A DNA stretch of 64,000 nt from Whalleya microplaca (GCA_022497155.1 MU385732.1:434001-498000), one strand, 5' to 3'; counted from the stretch's first letter, positions 12,301 to 24,069 are shown. The notes: generated by a model not told the origin, from the sequence alone. Numbers and translations are program-made.

Positions 12301-13550
12301 CTATGCTTTCTCGGGTGCCCCTTGCGGCTCCCGAATCATGATATCTAGCACAGCCTTGCCTTCTCTACCCGTCTTGCTCATGTCGTACTCTAGCTTGTCG
12401 ATCGTGGTGAAGCCATGACGTCTGTACAGCGGCGCCGCCAGCGGAAGCGCTTCCAAGTACGCCGGTATGCCTTCTGTGTCCGCAACATCGAGGACGCTCT
12501 TGATGAGCGCAGAGGCTATCCCGCGCCCCTGATATGCCGGGTTGGCGCAGATAATGGAAAGCACTATACTCGCGTTAGCATCTCAACAAATCTTCTCGTC
12601 CAATGAGGAATATGAGAGCAGGGATGTTGAGAGAGTGAAGCCAACCACCTCATATATCGACGTAGCCAACACCCCAACACAGAACCGAGCTCAACTCACC
12701 TAGTTTATTCTTCGTATCCCATTTCTCACCCATCCTCTTCAGCCCCTCAAAGAACTCGTAATAAAGCTCATGATCGGCGCCCTCAGGCGGAGCCGTGATC
12801 TTCCTCCACTTCTCCCCATCCCCACTACCATCCCCCTCCCCCTTCTCAACCCCAACCCCATCACCCTTCACCTCCCTCCCGGCCTCATCATACACGACGA
12901 ACCCCCGACGCAGCCCGACCATGGGGCGCGGGGGAACCCACTTGGCGAAGGCGACGACGTCGCCGGAGGCGTCGTCGACGACCTTGAACTGCTGCGTGCG
13001 GGGGTCGCGGAAGCGCGCCGCGAAGCGCGCCGTGTTCCACGCCCGCATCGCCGGCAGCGACGGCGACCACCAGTACGTGAAGTCGGAGCCTGCGAAGGCG
13101 GCTAGGACTGTTTACACACGTGGCTGCTGTCAGTGTCTAGTCAAGGATGAACTTGGGTTCAAGGTTGGTAGGTAGGCTTGAATTTTTCCCCCGTGGGGGA
13201 AAAGGGAAAGGGGGAGGGGGGAGCGGTGATCCTCGGGTTCAGGTGGAGTTGGTCGGCTTCTACTCAAGTGGGTGGTGGGTCATGGAGCAAGAAGAACACT
13301 GGGGAAGAGAGGATTGGATGTGTGTATGTGGTACTATAGCATCAAGTTGAGTGTAAGAGTTGAGCGTAAGGTTTTGAACTTACTACATTATAGTATTAGC
13401 AGAGCACTAAGCACAAATTGTAAAATCACTGGAGGGAGCAGGGGGATCGACTCACCAGACAGAAGCCATTCCCTGTACGTCGGCCGGCGTGCACCGGGAG
13501 AGCGTGAGCCCGGGCTGTAGGGCTGACGGATGCGGGAAGGGGAGGGTCAT
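12301..13550 (-). CDS. GNAT-family N-acetyltransferase, 5' junction unresolved
   Basis: Three coding segments are visible. A likely first exon starts at ATG 13550 and reads LTLSRCTPADVQGMASV, a typical GNAT first strand and helix. Exon 2 (13107-12700) contains FTYWWSPSLPAMRAWN, and exon 3 (12563-12301) contains the acetyl-CoA pyrophosphate-binding loop in NPAYQGRGIASALI and a C-terminal PLYRRHGF. Exons 2 and 3 join in phase (KNKL|VLSII). The first exon, however, ends in phase 2 at its only good donor (TCTG|GTGAGT), while exon 2 needs phase 1. Either a small exon was missed, a non-standard splice site is used, or there is a one-base change. The fungal family acetylates unknown small molecules or proteins; the substrate is unknown. 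Confidence 0.75.
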
Positions 13551-14091
13551 TTTCAGAGAGCCGTTAAAAAAACCGATTGGGTGTTTAGTAGTTTAATAGT
13601 TTAGTAGCTTAGTATGCAGTTTAGAAAGCCTGAGTCGTGGAACTGCGAGCTCGGGTTGGATAGGATAGTTAGTTATAGATGCTTTCTGTGAGTCACTCGA
13701 GGGGGTATAAGAGGACCCTTGACTAATCTAGACGCATGCCGAGCCGCCGTCTCAGTTTCTCAAACTTTATGTAGGCTATATCCCTAATCTAGAGCACTGT
13801 GACAGCTATTATGTAAACTTGGAACAGGGCCTACTTACATGCCAAGTGCAGGTAGGTAGTTCGATACACTGTATATAGCTACAGCTGGCAACTGTGCTTA
13901 GGTGCTATTAGCTCATCTTATTCAAATATCATAGGTTCTCGATATGTGGGGATAACATAGAGTCCGACTATACATACTGATAAATCAGTCATGAGTGGGT
14001 GGAAGTCTATTCTTTCTTAGATCCATATGATACTACAAAGTCTACGTATGTACAGTATATAAAATTGTGCGTATGTATGCAACACTAACAC
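13551..14091. other. Intergenic, promoter side of the GNAT gene; nothing else seen
   Basis: Moderately AT-rich spacer between the GNAT start and the PPR stop (both genes on the minus strand). No ORF or RNA gene is recognised. A TTTAGTAG-type short repeat lies near 13585-13610. Confidence 0.5.
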
Positions 14092-17000
14092 TCAAGCTGT
14101 GGGATCCTCTTCCCAGGTTTCTCTCTCATATTCTCCTTGCTCGTTCATCATAAGGTCGGTTGGCGGCGCACTTTCGCCGAATATTTCTGACTCGAGATCG
14201 GAATACACCCGAATCATGGACTTGATTGCCCGGGTCACCTTTATGCACTCGGTATCGATCTCTTGAAGCATTTTCGCCGCATCACTAGACCATGGGCTGA
14301 GTTTATCCAGCTCCATATAGCCTCGCGCGAGGTGGTACAGCGTAGTGGTGACAGGGCGAAGGTGTATGGGGGAGACTCCTTTCCGACGCACGTCAAGAGG
14401 TAGCTTGTTCCGCATGTTCTCCTTGATGCGCACCATGAACCAGCCAGTCCAATTTGGCATGAGCATCTTTTCGCAGACAAAGAATGCCTCCTTGTACTGT
14501 TTCAGCTGGACCATGAGCTGAACATAATAGTTCCAGTTCTTGCTATCCAATTCAAACCCCTCCGCAACGACATCTTCGACGAGGCTTTTAAGACCAGCAG
14601 CGTCCTCCTGGGAGAAAAGCATTTCTTGCATCACTTTCAGACCACCCGAAAGGATGTATCTGTATCTCGCTGAAATTTTAGGCGTATGCGGCAAGTCTTC
14701 GTTGTAATCACTAGATCGGGCTTCTTTCTTTGCAGTTTCAAAGAGAAGAGACCACGTCGCTTCGACTCGATCGTAATGCTTCTCTTGCAAGTCTGCGAGC
14801 ATGACGGAACTAAGCATTGAGATAGGAAGAACACCCTCGGTATCTTGCTTCGCCTGAAAGACATAGCGATACAGTCGAACTAGCTCTCTGGCGCTTCCAA
14901 AGTCTTTTAATTGGGTGAAAATGTAGACCATGTTACCAAAATAGAATTGCTCAGTATCAAGCCGTAAAAGCTCGCCGCGTTGACTCCGCCTGGGTCTCCG
15001 AGAGAATGAATTGTCCAAACTCATTCGATCATCTAAACCATAGATCTCATAGAATGAACGGAGGGCTTTCCCAAGCCACTGTCTTGGGGACGAGCGTTGT
15101 CGTTGACTCGGAGGCAAATTGTTCCACTGCAAAATGGCCTGGGATAATCGAAACAGACTTCCAGATGAGGTCGGGAAACCAGAGTCCTGCATCAGTTCGT
15201 GAAGGCGCTGAACTGGTCCAGGTTCTCCGGTCCTGAGTAGAGCGCCCATTACGATGTAGAAATGATCGGCCTGAACCTTGAAAATATTGTCTTTCAGAGC
15301 TACGGCAAGAAGCTGAAGAGCGTGCTGCGACTGCTGGCATAGAGAGAGGCCCAACAATAACTGCTTGTAAGTATACTGGTCATACGGAATATCCTTTTCA
15401 GCCATGAGATTGAGAATATTGTTGATGCCCGCGAGATCTCGGCGAAGAGCATGATAGTGAATGAGTTTGTTCCACATTCGAGTCGTGGCGATTCCCCTGG
15501 CTGCAGCACGAAGGCATACGTCTTGAGCTTCTTGAAAATGCTCATTTTGGCAATAGGCATCTACAAGGCTACTGAGAATAGCGTCATCGACTACCATGCC
15601 AGCCTTACGAGCTCGGCGATAGAGATCAACGGTGAATCCAAGGTCACCTCTCCCGCCAGCCATTTGCATCATCGTCCCGTAGCTATACCTGTCTGGGCTA
15701 CCCATCGCACCAAGTTTGTCGAATGTGGATATCGCACCATCGTAATCGCCGGCTTTGGCATAGGCATTCAGGAGGACGTTCCAACAATACGTATTTGGCG
15801 TGATACCGAACTTGTCTGAGATGTCATTGAAAATGCGCTGGACTTCTTCAACTTCACCTCGAACAGCATGTACTTGAAGTAGATGCACAAAAGTATCGTC
15901 ACCTTGGAGGATGGAAAACCCCCGGGAGTCACAGTCGAGCTTGACATATTGAGCCCAGATTTTATGAACGCGCTGCGTGTTTCCTAAAGACGCATAAAAA
16001 GCCAGGTACCTGGAGAAAGCCCTGCGGTGGGGAGTAGTGTGAAACTTATGCCAGTCACCCCATAAGAGTTCAATTCCGGCAAGCTTGGCTGACTTCGGTG
16101 CATCCATGGTGTTGTAGGCTTTGAAGGTCTCGTGCAGGATTCGAGGTTCGGGCACGCAGCCGGGCAGCTGACGATACACCTGATACACCTCTGTTGCGAG
16201 TTTGCTTCTACGCTTAGAAACCGCATCACCCAAGAATTCCTCGAAGGCCATAGGATCTCGCGTTATGTTAAGAAGGGGAGCAACTTGCGCATCAGTGCAT
16301 GATACGAGCGCTCTTCGCACAAGAATTCTCAGTAGTGTATCTTGAGCCTCCTGGTAAATGCTTGTATCCCCCCCTTCCCAAGAAAGTTCCAATTTGTGTG
16401 TTTGGAGCTCGAGAGCTTTTTCAGCAAGGCCTGGAACTGAAGCGACATTCCCCAACTGTGACGTGATGCCTCCAAAGTCCCACTTTGCAGCCATCTGGGG
16501 GTAATATGTCCAGATGTTCGTGAGGAAGTCCAAGGACGAAGATCGCAATGCGCTCGAAAGCAGCACATCTAGAGCGTCCACGAGAGGCATGGTGTCCAGT
16601 GTACTAAGCTCCAGACCTTCCACAAATATGCCAAGTGCCTGACGGGTATTCTGAAGACTTAATTCAGCTGTAATGCCGGCAACGAAGATAGTGTTGCTCC
16701 ATTGGAATGGCTTTAACTTGTGAAACAACTCGGAAATCTTCCATGAGTCAGGTACTCGGCCACTTGTTGAAAGAAAGATCAAGACTTGGGCCGTATGGAT
16801 AGATTGTGTCGATTCATCTAGGGCCTTGTAGTGAAACCAGACACGGTCAGCATCCTCTGGGTTGTTGCCTGCCAAGAGACTTGTCAGTATCTTAGCATGG
16901 TGGCCATTGGCTTCTGAATGTTCCGTATGATCCTCGCTAGTTTCCGGCCTTTCATCAGGCTCTACGTGAGAGTCTAATGCGACATCGACCACGGCATCGT

Positions 17001-17532
17001 TCAAACTTGCGTCTCCTCCGACCTCTTCCACCTGTGTGGTGTTAATCTCTTCCACCTGTGTGTTGCTAGCCCCGTCAGCTGAACCCTTGTCACCTAGCTC
17101 TCGTACTTCCTGAGGTGCCTCTGGCTCTGAACTTGAACTATGAGCCTGCCGCCTGGGTATAGATGAGGTATGCAAACGGGGTACAAGCTTCGTGAAGGGT
17201 TGTCCATAGCGCAGGCTGTCAGGGCGGTTGGAGGAGATTGGTGTCAGTCGACGCATCAGAGCAATGGCACCGCTCGGATATAAGAAGTCTAGAAGAAAAG
17301 TTGAAGCACATAGCTGAGGGCTTCTATTTTCTTCATCTGAGGCGGAGTCGACAGCAGGATCGAAGGTGCCGTGCATCAAGGCCTGCCATGGCGTGCTAAG
17401 CTCAATTTCGGCAGCTCCATGCTGCCAGAAGGCGGTGCGGAGTTGTCTCGAGGTTCGAAAAGACTTCGTGGCGCCAGGGACTACCCGTTGAAAGCCGCAT
17501 GGTTCCAAACTGGTGGCGGTCTTCTCCAGCAT
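14092..17532 (-). CDS. Large mitochondrial PPR protein, Pet309/CYA-5-like
   Basis: Single exon. The start at 17532 gives a protein beginning MLEKTATSLEPCGFQR, which fits fungal relatives better than the upstream in-frame ATG at 17595 (21 extra residues). The N-terminus is basic and Ser/Thr rich, fitting mitochondrial import. An acidic linker (about residues 140-210) precedes helical repeats. Clear PPR units include TPNTYCWNVLLNAYAKAGDY and the units after it (PDRYSYGTMMQMAGGRGDLG, DDAILSSLVDAYCQNEHF, YDQYTYKQLLLGLSLC). Size and architecture match the family of yeast Pet309 and Neurospora CYA-5, which are needed for COX1 mRNA maturation and translation. This assignment rests on overall pattern and could be another fungal PPR protein. 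Confidence 0.85.
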   Translation of the reverse strand: MLEKTATSLEPCGFQRVVPGATKSFRTSRQLRTAFWQHGAAEIELSTPWQALMHGTFDPAVDSASDEENRSPQLCASTFLLDFLYPSGAIALMRRLTPISSNRPDSLRYGQPFTKLVPRLHTSSIPRRQAHSSSSEPEAPQEVRELGDKGSADGASNTQVEEINTTQVEEVGGDASLNDAVVDVALDSHVEPDERPETSEDHTEHSEANGHHAKILTSLLAGNNPEDADRVWFHYKALDESTQSIHTAQVLIFLSTSGRVPDSWKISELFHKLKPFQWSNTIFVAGITAELSLQNTRQALGIFVEGLELSTLDTMPLVDALDVLLSSALRSSSLDFLTNIWTYYPQMAAKWDFGGITSQLGNVASVPGLAEKALELQTHKLELSWEGGDTSIYQEAQDTLLRILVRRALVSCTDAQVAPLLNITRDPMAFEEFLGDAVSKRRSKLATEVYQVYRQLPGCVPEPRILHETFKAYNTMDAPKSAKLAGIELLWGDWHKFHTTPHRRAFSRYLAFYASLGNTQRVHKIWAQYVKLDCDSRGFSILQGDDTFVHLLQVHAVRGEVEEVQRIFNDISDKFGITPNTYCWNVLLNAYAKAGDYDGAISTFDKLGAMGSPDRYSYGTMMQMAGGRGDLGFTVDLYRRARKAGMVVDDAILSSLVDAYCQNEHFQEAQDVCLRAAARGIATTRMWNKLIHYHALRRDLAGINNILNLMAEKDIPYDQYTYKQLLLGLSLCQQSQHALQLLAVALKDNIFKVQADHFYIVMGALLRTGEPGPVQRLHELMQDSGFPTSSGSLFRLSQAILQWNNLPPSQRQRSSPRQWLGKALRSFYEIYGLDDRMSLDNSFSRRPRRSQRGELLRLDTEQFYFGNMVYIFTQLKDFGSARELVRLYRYVFQAKQDTEGVLPISMLSSVMLADLQEKHYDRVEATWSLLFETAKKEARSSDYNEDLPHTPKISARYRYILSGGLKVMQEMLFSQEDAAGLKSLVEDVVAEGFELDSKNWNYYVQLMVQLKQYKEAFFVCEKMLMPNWTGWFMVRIKENMRNKLPLDVRRKGVSPIHLRPVTTTLYHLARGYMELDKLSPWSSDAAKMLQEIDTECIKVTRAIKSMIRVYSDLESEIFGESAPPTDLMMNEQGEYERETWEEDPTA

Positions 17533-17595
17533 CAGGTGAGGTGTTTGGGCTAGCAGGCACTTCGTACACGGGTCTATAATCCGAAAGGGGCGCAT

Positions 17596-18379
17596 TCAAT
17601 TATTGGATTAGGCTTCGCAAGCATCGTATAGACTAAAAGTAGACGTGAGCTTAGAACATAGAAGCTCGCGAAGCTTGTAGCACAGATTTTGACGACTAAA
17701 TTTTGCAGACAGGAACTGGTGCCAGAATAATATCTATTAGTAAACTTACACTACAACATGACGCATTGAAAAGTCACTTCAGCTGTACTGTGTTTCCACG
17801 GCCACGATTCTAGTATAGGCGCGTTGGGTGGTCCTGACTTGCAACCATATCAAATTCATTGAGATATCGGACACAAGGTTCACTGAAAATTTATCGTTAA
17901 AAAAAAAAAAAGGCGATGAGCTTTTGATTTTCGGGATACCAGGGACGCCTCTCAATCAAGCCTGCACCCAATGAGGTAATACCTAAGGCCCACTCGCCAC
18001 ATGCATCAGGCCATGGATGTTCGGTATGACTATTCATCACCAGCCACAGCTGCCAATGAGTACAGCCACAGAGCCACAGAGCCACAAAGTTTATCTAATC
18101 TACCTTAGATACTCCGTAACTTAGCTAACTACATGTAGTTAGGTGACTGGGCGCATGGGTAGCCCCAGGTGGTGCTGTCAGGCTGGCAGCTGATAAGGGA
18201 AAAAAGACCTTGATAACCCCACATCGAAACCAAACGAGTTAGAATGTTGCATTCCACACCTCTCTCTCGTCAACCCCACCACTTTAGAGAGCTATCGACA
18301 ATATTGGCGACGGAAGCTATTCAGATCCCCTGACACCGCTCCCATTCACACTCTCGCGGTCGTCAGCGGCTACGTCGTC
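17596..18379. other. Divergent promoter region, PPR gene / SRP68
   Basis: The spacer between two divergently transcribed genes has an A-run near 17899-17911, a repeated GAGCCACA motif near 18065-18085 and CT-rich sequence just before the SRP68 ATG. No gene is seen. Confidence 0.55.
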
Positions 18380-20334
18380 ATGGATATCACGAACTTCATC
18401 CTCTCGGCCAGGAACCAGGCTTTGCTCTATGGCGATTACGCCACCTACCACAGACAGCTAGCCAAGAAGGTACACAACTGCCGAAAGAGGTTGAATATTG
18501 TGTCGAAAAATCGAGGAAAGTTCATCAAGAAAGGTCAGGTTACTGCTGAACAGGTAGCAGAAAACCATGAGTATGTGCGTTCTGGCAACGGCCCTTCATA
18601 TCACTAATCAACTACCTCCAGGTTCCTTCACCTTCAGATATTGACAGCCGAGCGCGCATGGGCACATGCTATGAGGTTTAAAGCTGTACATTCGACCGAT
18701 GCAGCAGGCATTGCAGGCCGAACCCGATCGCATATTATCTCGAGACTCGATAAAGGCGCTCGTGCTGCCGAACACCTCGTCCAAGTCCTGTCGGATACTG
18801 CTACGAGCGGTGCCAAAGACACCGACATCTTGGAAGCACGTGCCTATGCTTCCATGATACGAGGCGCTACCCAATTCGAAAAACAGAGCTGGGAGCCTTG
18901 TCTTCGGAGCTATGCAACCGCCCGTATCATATATAGTGCTCTCGCGACCTTAGTCAAGGAGGATATTTTCAAGGACTTATTGTCAGATACGATTGATCCC
19001 TCCATTCGATATGCCGCATATCAGAGCAAGGTTCCGAGGACATTGGCGATACCGACAATTGCCAGAAAAGCGTTTCCTACTTCCGACTCTTCGTTAGTGG
19101 ATCAGATCAACAAACTGGCCCCAGATCTGCTAAAGCAGACTGGTTCTGATGCCCAAAGGGGTCAGGTTGGCGCCCCCAACGCACCGCAAACCATCACTTG
19201 GCGGTCGAGAGAGGTGAACATCGAAGACGCTGCCATCGCACTTGCGTTGGCCTCCGCCGACACCGCAGTTGCTCAATTGGCCGAGAAGCTTGCTTCATCC
19301 GAGGTCATACTTCCTAAGGAGATGGCGGCAGCATATGACGGGGTTCTCATAGCCAGCCAGGATGCAGCAGACGCTACTAAGCGAGCCATTGATGAACTCA
19401 GGGAGGAGGGTGTCTCCCAGAATGATCCGCGGATACAGAGTTTGCAAATAACTCGAACGGCCGTTAACTACCGGATGATAAGCTGGAGAATTGGTCGCAA
19501 CCGAGTGTTGAGCGGAGAGCATGATGGCGCCTTGCTTGATTCTGCACCAAATACTACCCGCAAATCCAAGAAAGATGCCACCTCTCAGAAACCCCAAGTT
19601 GAGTCACCTGGGAGAAAGATTTACCGGCTCAAGGAGAAAGTTGTCCTTTATGACTCGACATTACAGAGTTTAGATTCGATCAAAGACTTGCCAGGAGTTG
19701 CAGCAGATGAAGGTCTACTTGAGCAATTAGATGCGACTACGAAGTATTTCCATGCTCTGAAGTTAGTTTTAATGATCCCAATGTCTACGGATTCAATACA
19801 GTTACTAATTAATTACACAGATATCTATCTATCGCCCGCTCACATTCGCTGACCAACCAGTCAATCAATGCTTTGGCCCTCACCAAACAGGCGTTTGACG
19901 AGTGCGTACAGTCTGCGGCCTTCTTCTCCAAGCATGGCGCCTCTTCTTCGGAGTCTTCCCCTCATAACATAGAAATTCGTCCCAGTGAAATTCAATTTCT
20001 CCACAATCTACTGAAAGGAGAACTTCAAAGGTGTCGCGCAATCGTCGAGATTGACAACTTGCGAGAAAAGACTAAAGCAGCAGCGGCATCAAGCACGAAT
20101 ATCTCTCTAGTACAGCGGTTGTTCGAATACCCAGCTGAGGGTGTAGACTTGAATAACCTCGTGGACTACCCGCCTAAAGTTGAAGCTATTCCAGTGAAGC
20201 CGTTGTTCTTCGACGTTGCCTGGAATTACATTGATTACCCTGGAAAGGTGCCAGCTGATGTGCCTGACGCCTCAAGTCACCAGGCGCAGCCAGCTCAACC
20301 CCAGAAGAAAGGATGGTTTGGGTTTGGAAGATAG
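18380..20334 (+). CDS. SRP68: Signal recognition particle subunit SRP68
   Basis: Three exons: 18380-18570, 18622-19761, 19821-20334, giving 614 residues, with junctions HE|FLHLQ and ALK|YLSIARSHS. The N-terminal block (ARNQALLYGDYATYHRQLAK, then CRKRLNIVSKNRGKF) is the conserved RNA-binding start of SRP68. It is followed by ILTAERAWAHAM and a long helical TPR-like region. The tail ends with a short KKGWFGFGR cap after a Gln/Pro linker, a common end in filamentous fungi. SRP68 with SRP72 binds the Alu-distal part of 7SL RNA and takes part in co-translational targeting to the ER. Length agrees with the family. Confidence 0.93.
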
Positions 20335-20584
20335 TTGTCACTGGTTTATTGACCAACCATATGATATTAATACACAATTGACAACTATAATGGCTGCCTA
20401 CAACATATTAGTGTTTCTTCGAGTCCACGTGTTTACCAGTGGCTGTAATTTTATGTCTCACTACGGCGCGCTCTGCGACAACGCATCCCTTGCAATAGAT
20501 TCGCGCATCCCTGGCTGTCATCTGGTAAGAGATGGAGAGATTTAGGATCCCTATGAACTTGCGAGTGCACATCATTATGTCCCT

Positions 20585-23493
20585 ATGCCCAATATGTCCA
20601 GTCATCGCTCTTCTAACAGCTTGAGCGAGCTGACGATGCTTGATCCCGAAGGCAGTCCCAGACTTGACCCTTCTTGCTCCAAGCTATGGAAAAGTTCAAG
20701 CAACCTGCCTGCTTTCGCGGCTGAAAAACGGCCACAACGAACCGTCTCCCTCTGCGTCTTCATATCGTCTCTCCTCTGCTTCTGCGTCCTAGCACTAGCC
20801 CTAGGACTCGGCCTCGGCCTCGGCGTCGGACGGCCTCGCTACAAGACCGTCTACGCGGCGGCGCCGTTCAACTACAGCAACTACTACGGGATCCCGGAGA
20901 CGCTGCCCTTCGTGCCCGTCGAGCAGCTCATCAACCGGACCGAGCTCGAGCTCGCGACCGGCTTCGCGCGATCGGACTCGGCACCGCCGCGCGTCCGCGA
21001 GTACGTGTTCGAGATGACGCAGGCTGCCGCGGCGCCCGACGGCTTCCGCAAGCCCATGATCCTCGTCAACGGGCAGTCGCCGGGCCCGCTGATCGAGGCC
21101 AACGTCGGCGACACGGTGCGCGTCCACGTCCGCAACCGCATGCGCGGCAACGCGAGCACGTCCGTCCACTGGCACGGCATCAACCAGCTCCGGACCACGT
21201 GGATGGACGGCGTCGCGGGCGTGTCGCAGTGCGGTATCCCGCCGGGGCGGGACTTCACGTATGAGTTCCAGGTTCAGGACCAGAGGGGCACGTATTGGTG
21301 GCATGCCCATCTGTCTGTGCAGTATAGCGATGGCGCTTATGGTCCTATTGTGAGGAGAGGCCTTGCCCCAAGGACTCGGGACTTGTGTAGACTAACCGCG
21401 AGTGATAGGTTATCCATGACCCAGAGGAGATGGTGCCCGAGACGGACGACGAGAAGATCGTCATTGTTAGCGATCTTTATCACACATACGGGTCGGTTGT
21501 TAGTACATCCCAACCAACGAGCGCCCCCCCTAACCACAGAGACGCAGACACTAACCCAGGCGCAAACACAATGTAGCTCCTGAAAAGCTACCTCAACCCG
21601 AGCTCGAAATGGGTCCCCTTCGAGTCCGGCGTCGAGCCACTACCAGACAACATCCTGCTCAACGGGCTCAACACCTACGACTGCGGCGTCAACTCGACAA
21701 CCTACCCACCCCCCGCCTCCCCATCCCCCGACGCACTCCCCCTCCCGCCAAACTGCACCACCTCCGGCCAGCAGCTCTACACGACGCGCGTGCGCGCGGG
21801 GCAGCGGGTGCGTCTACGCCTGATCAACGCGTCCTCGTTCCTCTCGTACTGGTTCAGCGTCGACAACCACACCCTATCCATCGTCGAGCTCGACGGCGTC
21901 GAGATCGAGCCCCTGCCCGCGCGCGGCGTGTACCTGAACCTCGGACAGCGGGTGTCGGTTATCTTGACGGCGAACCAGACCGCGGGGGACTACTACATGC
22001 GCGCGTCGCTGCCGCAGACGTGCTTTCTTCCGTATGCGCCGTATTCCAGCGCCGGGCTCGAGGCCGCGGAGTACGCGGTTAGGGGCGTGCTTTCGTATGA
22101 GGGTGGAGATGGTGATGATGGTGGTGGTGGTGGTGACAGTGATGGTAGTGCTAATGCTCCGGCTAAGCCCATCGGTAGTGCGGGGAACACGACGAATCCG
22201 TATGGCGTCGAGAATAACGGAGTCAGGGGCGATGTGTGGGAGGGTTGTGACGATATGCCGTTTGACATGCCGGTGCCGATGCGTAGGCAGCCCGCTGTCA
22301 ATGTTAGCGAGTCCAACATGCATTACATCGAGTATATGTTTCGGCAGGCCCAGGACGTGAATAGGATTTTCATTAACAAGGTGCGTACATGCTTGAGCTA
22401 TGTTATGCGCGGTGCTCTCCCCCTGTTGCGATGTTTCTACGAGGCATACGCACATGTCTGCTTCAAGACATCCTTCCACGGAGACCGCCTCCGCCATACC
22501 AGCCTATACACGTATGTGTACGTTGCAAAAGCGAGACTAACCAACGGCCACGCTGCATGTAACAGACGGCATATTCACCCCTACCCAATAACGCAACACT
22601 CTGGAAGGCAGTGGAGCAGCAGTTCACCGCGAGCGAGGCGAACTCGTACAACAGCTGGGACTTCGGGCTGAACCAGCAGGTCCTACTGATCCCCGACGCC
22701 GACAGGGGGTCGCAGATCGTGATCAACTCGCGCGATGCGATGGAGCACCCGTGGCATTTACAGTGCGTATAGCATTCGCCCCCCTTTCCTTCATTCGTAC
22801 ATTCTCGGTCCCCTTCATAACCCCCTCTTCACAGACCAGTATACTAACACTCAAACCCGGACGCAGTGGTATGTCCCCCCCTCCCCCTATACAGCCCCAA
22901 GTCCTTCTCCCACCCCCCTTCCCCTTCTCGCTAGCTAACCCCACAGGCCACACCTTCCAAATCGTAGGCTGGGGCTCCGGCCTCTTCGGTTCCGCGCCGG
23001 GTTCCACGACCTGGAACCTCGACAACCCGATGCGGCGGGACACGGTGACGGTGCCGGCGTTCTCGCACGTGGTGCTGCGCTTCGCGGCCGACAACCCGGG
23101 CGTGTGGGCGCTGCACTGCCACGTCGCGTGGCACATGGAAGGTGCGTTGTTCCCCCTTATCCCCCTTACCCTCCTGCCTACGTATTCTCCTACCCTTCTG
23201 GCCTACCTTATATAATATGTATGTTGAGAAAAAGGGATGCTGAGTTTTGATGTATTCGCACAGGCGGCATGTTCCTCTCCCTGGCCGAGAGGCCCGCGGA
23301 TCTCGTCGAGCTGGTCGGCAAGATGGACCCGGCCACGAGGCGGCTGAGCCAGAGCTTCTGCGGCGCTGGCGCGAGTCTCGATGACCAAGCTTTTGGTGCT
23401 TACGGTGAGTTTACCTCAATGCTCCGTGAAACATTGTGTTAGTCTACCAAATGCTAATAGGATATAGCCGGTGATGACAGACCAGCGGCATAA
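20585..23493 (+). CDS. Membrane-anchored laccase-like multicopper oxidase
   Basis: Eight exons: 20585-21349, 21409-21498, 21577-22380, 22566-22762, 22867-22868, 22947-23141, 23264-23404, 23468-23493, giving 739 residues. A cytosolic N-terminus and one hydrophobic helix (about residues 58-82) suggest a type II anchor rather than a cleaved signal. All four copper signatures are present: HWHGINQLRTTWMDG (L1), GTYWWHAHLS (L2), HPWHLHGHTF (L3) and HCHVAWHMEGGM (L4). A Met ten residues after the L4 Cys occupies the type 1 axial position, usually linked to lower redox potential. L3 is only in frame if a 2-nt exon is spliced in. An Asp/Gly-rich insert interrupts the protein after the second cupredoxin domain. 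The likely role is oxidation of phenols or metals at the cell surface or in the secretory path; the substrate is unknown. Confidence 0.88.
22867..22868 (+). other. Predicted 2-nt microexon (TG) of the multicopper oxidase gene
   Basis: The upstream exon ends in phase 2 (CA at 22761-22762) and the downstream exon starting at 22947 needs phase 1. The only canonical solution seen is a TG exon with acceptor ACGCAG before it and donor GTATGT after it. It supplies the third base of a His codon and the first base of a Gly codon in HPWHLHGH. Flanking introns are 104 and 78 nt, with ACTAAC and GCTAAC branch sites shortly before each acceptor. Confidence 0.65.
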
Positions 23494-24069
23494 TATCTTA
23501 CGAATCTGACGAGAGGACGGTTATTTCTACTTATTTAGATGGACTATTCGCTGCGCGGAGTTAAAAGGACACATGATATCTACAGACATACATGTATACA
23601 AGAAAAAACAATTCATTCAGGACCATGACTACTATGTCTTTTTGAGAGGGGATTTCAGATTTATATTTTTTGTTTGTTCGTTCGTTCGTTCGTTCAGCCG
23701 CAAACAACAACAAACTTCGCTTTATATACAGAGAGAGCCCAGCCGTTAGTGAGCGGCAAACCTTCCTTCCAATGCATGTCGTCAGTTATCACCGGAATTT
23801 CCACGTAAATGTTGCCTCAACTCGCAGGCATAGCTTTTTTGTCCCCCCCCTAAAAGTCTCAGAAACGCCGTTCCGTTCCCGTCCCCCCGGAAAATTTATC
23901 AACACATCATCTCGGTGTCATTCATGACTTGGGGAAATAATCAACCGTGTGGGCAAAATATATGAGTACAGGTAGATTGTACAGGTATACCGAGCTGGTC
24001 GACACGATTCCCGCCTTCGTAGAGTAATTAAAATATATCAACAAGAAGCTTTATCCTTCATGGGATATT
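23494..24069. other. Intergenic between convergent genes; (GTTC)n repeat
   Basis: This stretch holds the 3' ends of the multicopper oxidase gene and the convergent Hsp70 gene. A GTTC tetranucleotide run lies at about 23672-23696. No gene is recognised. Confidence 0.6.
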
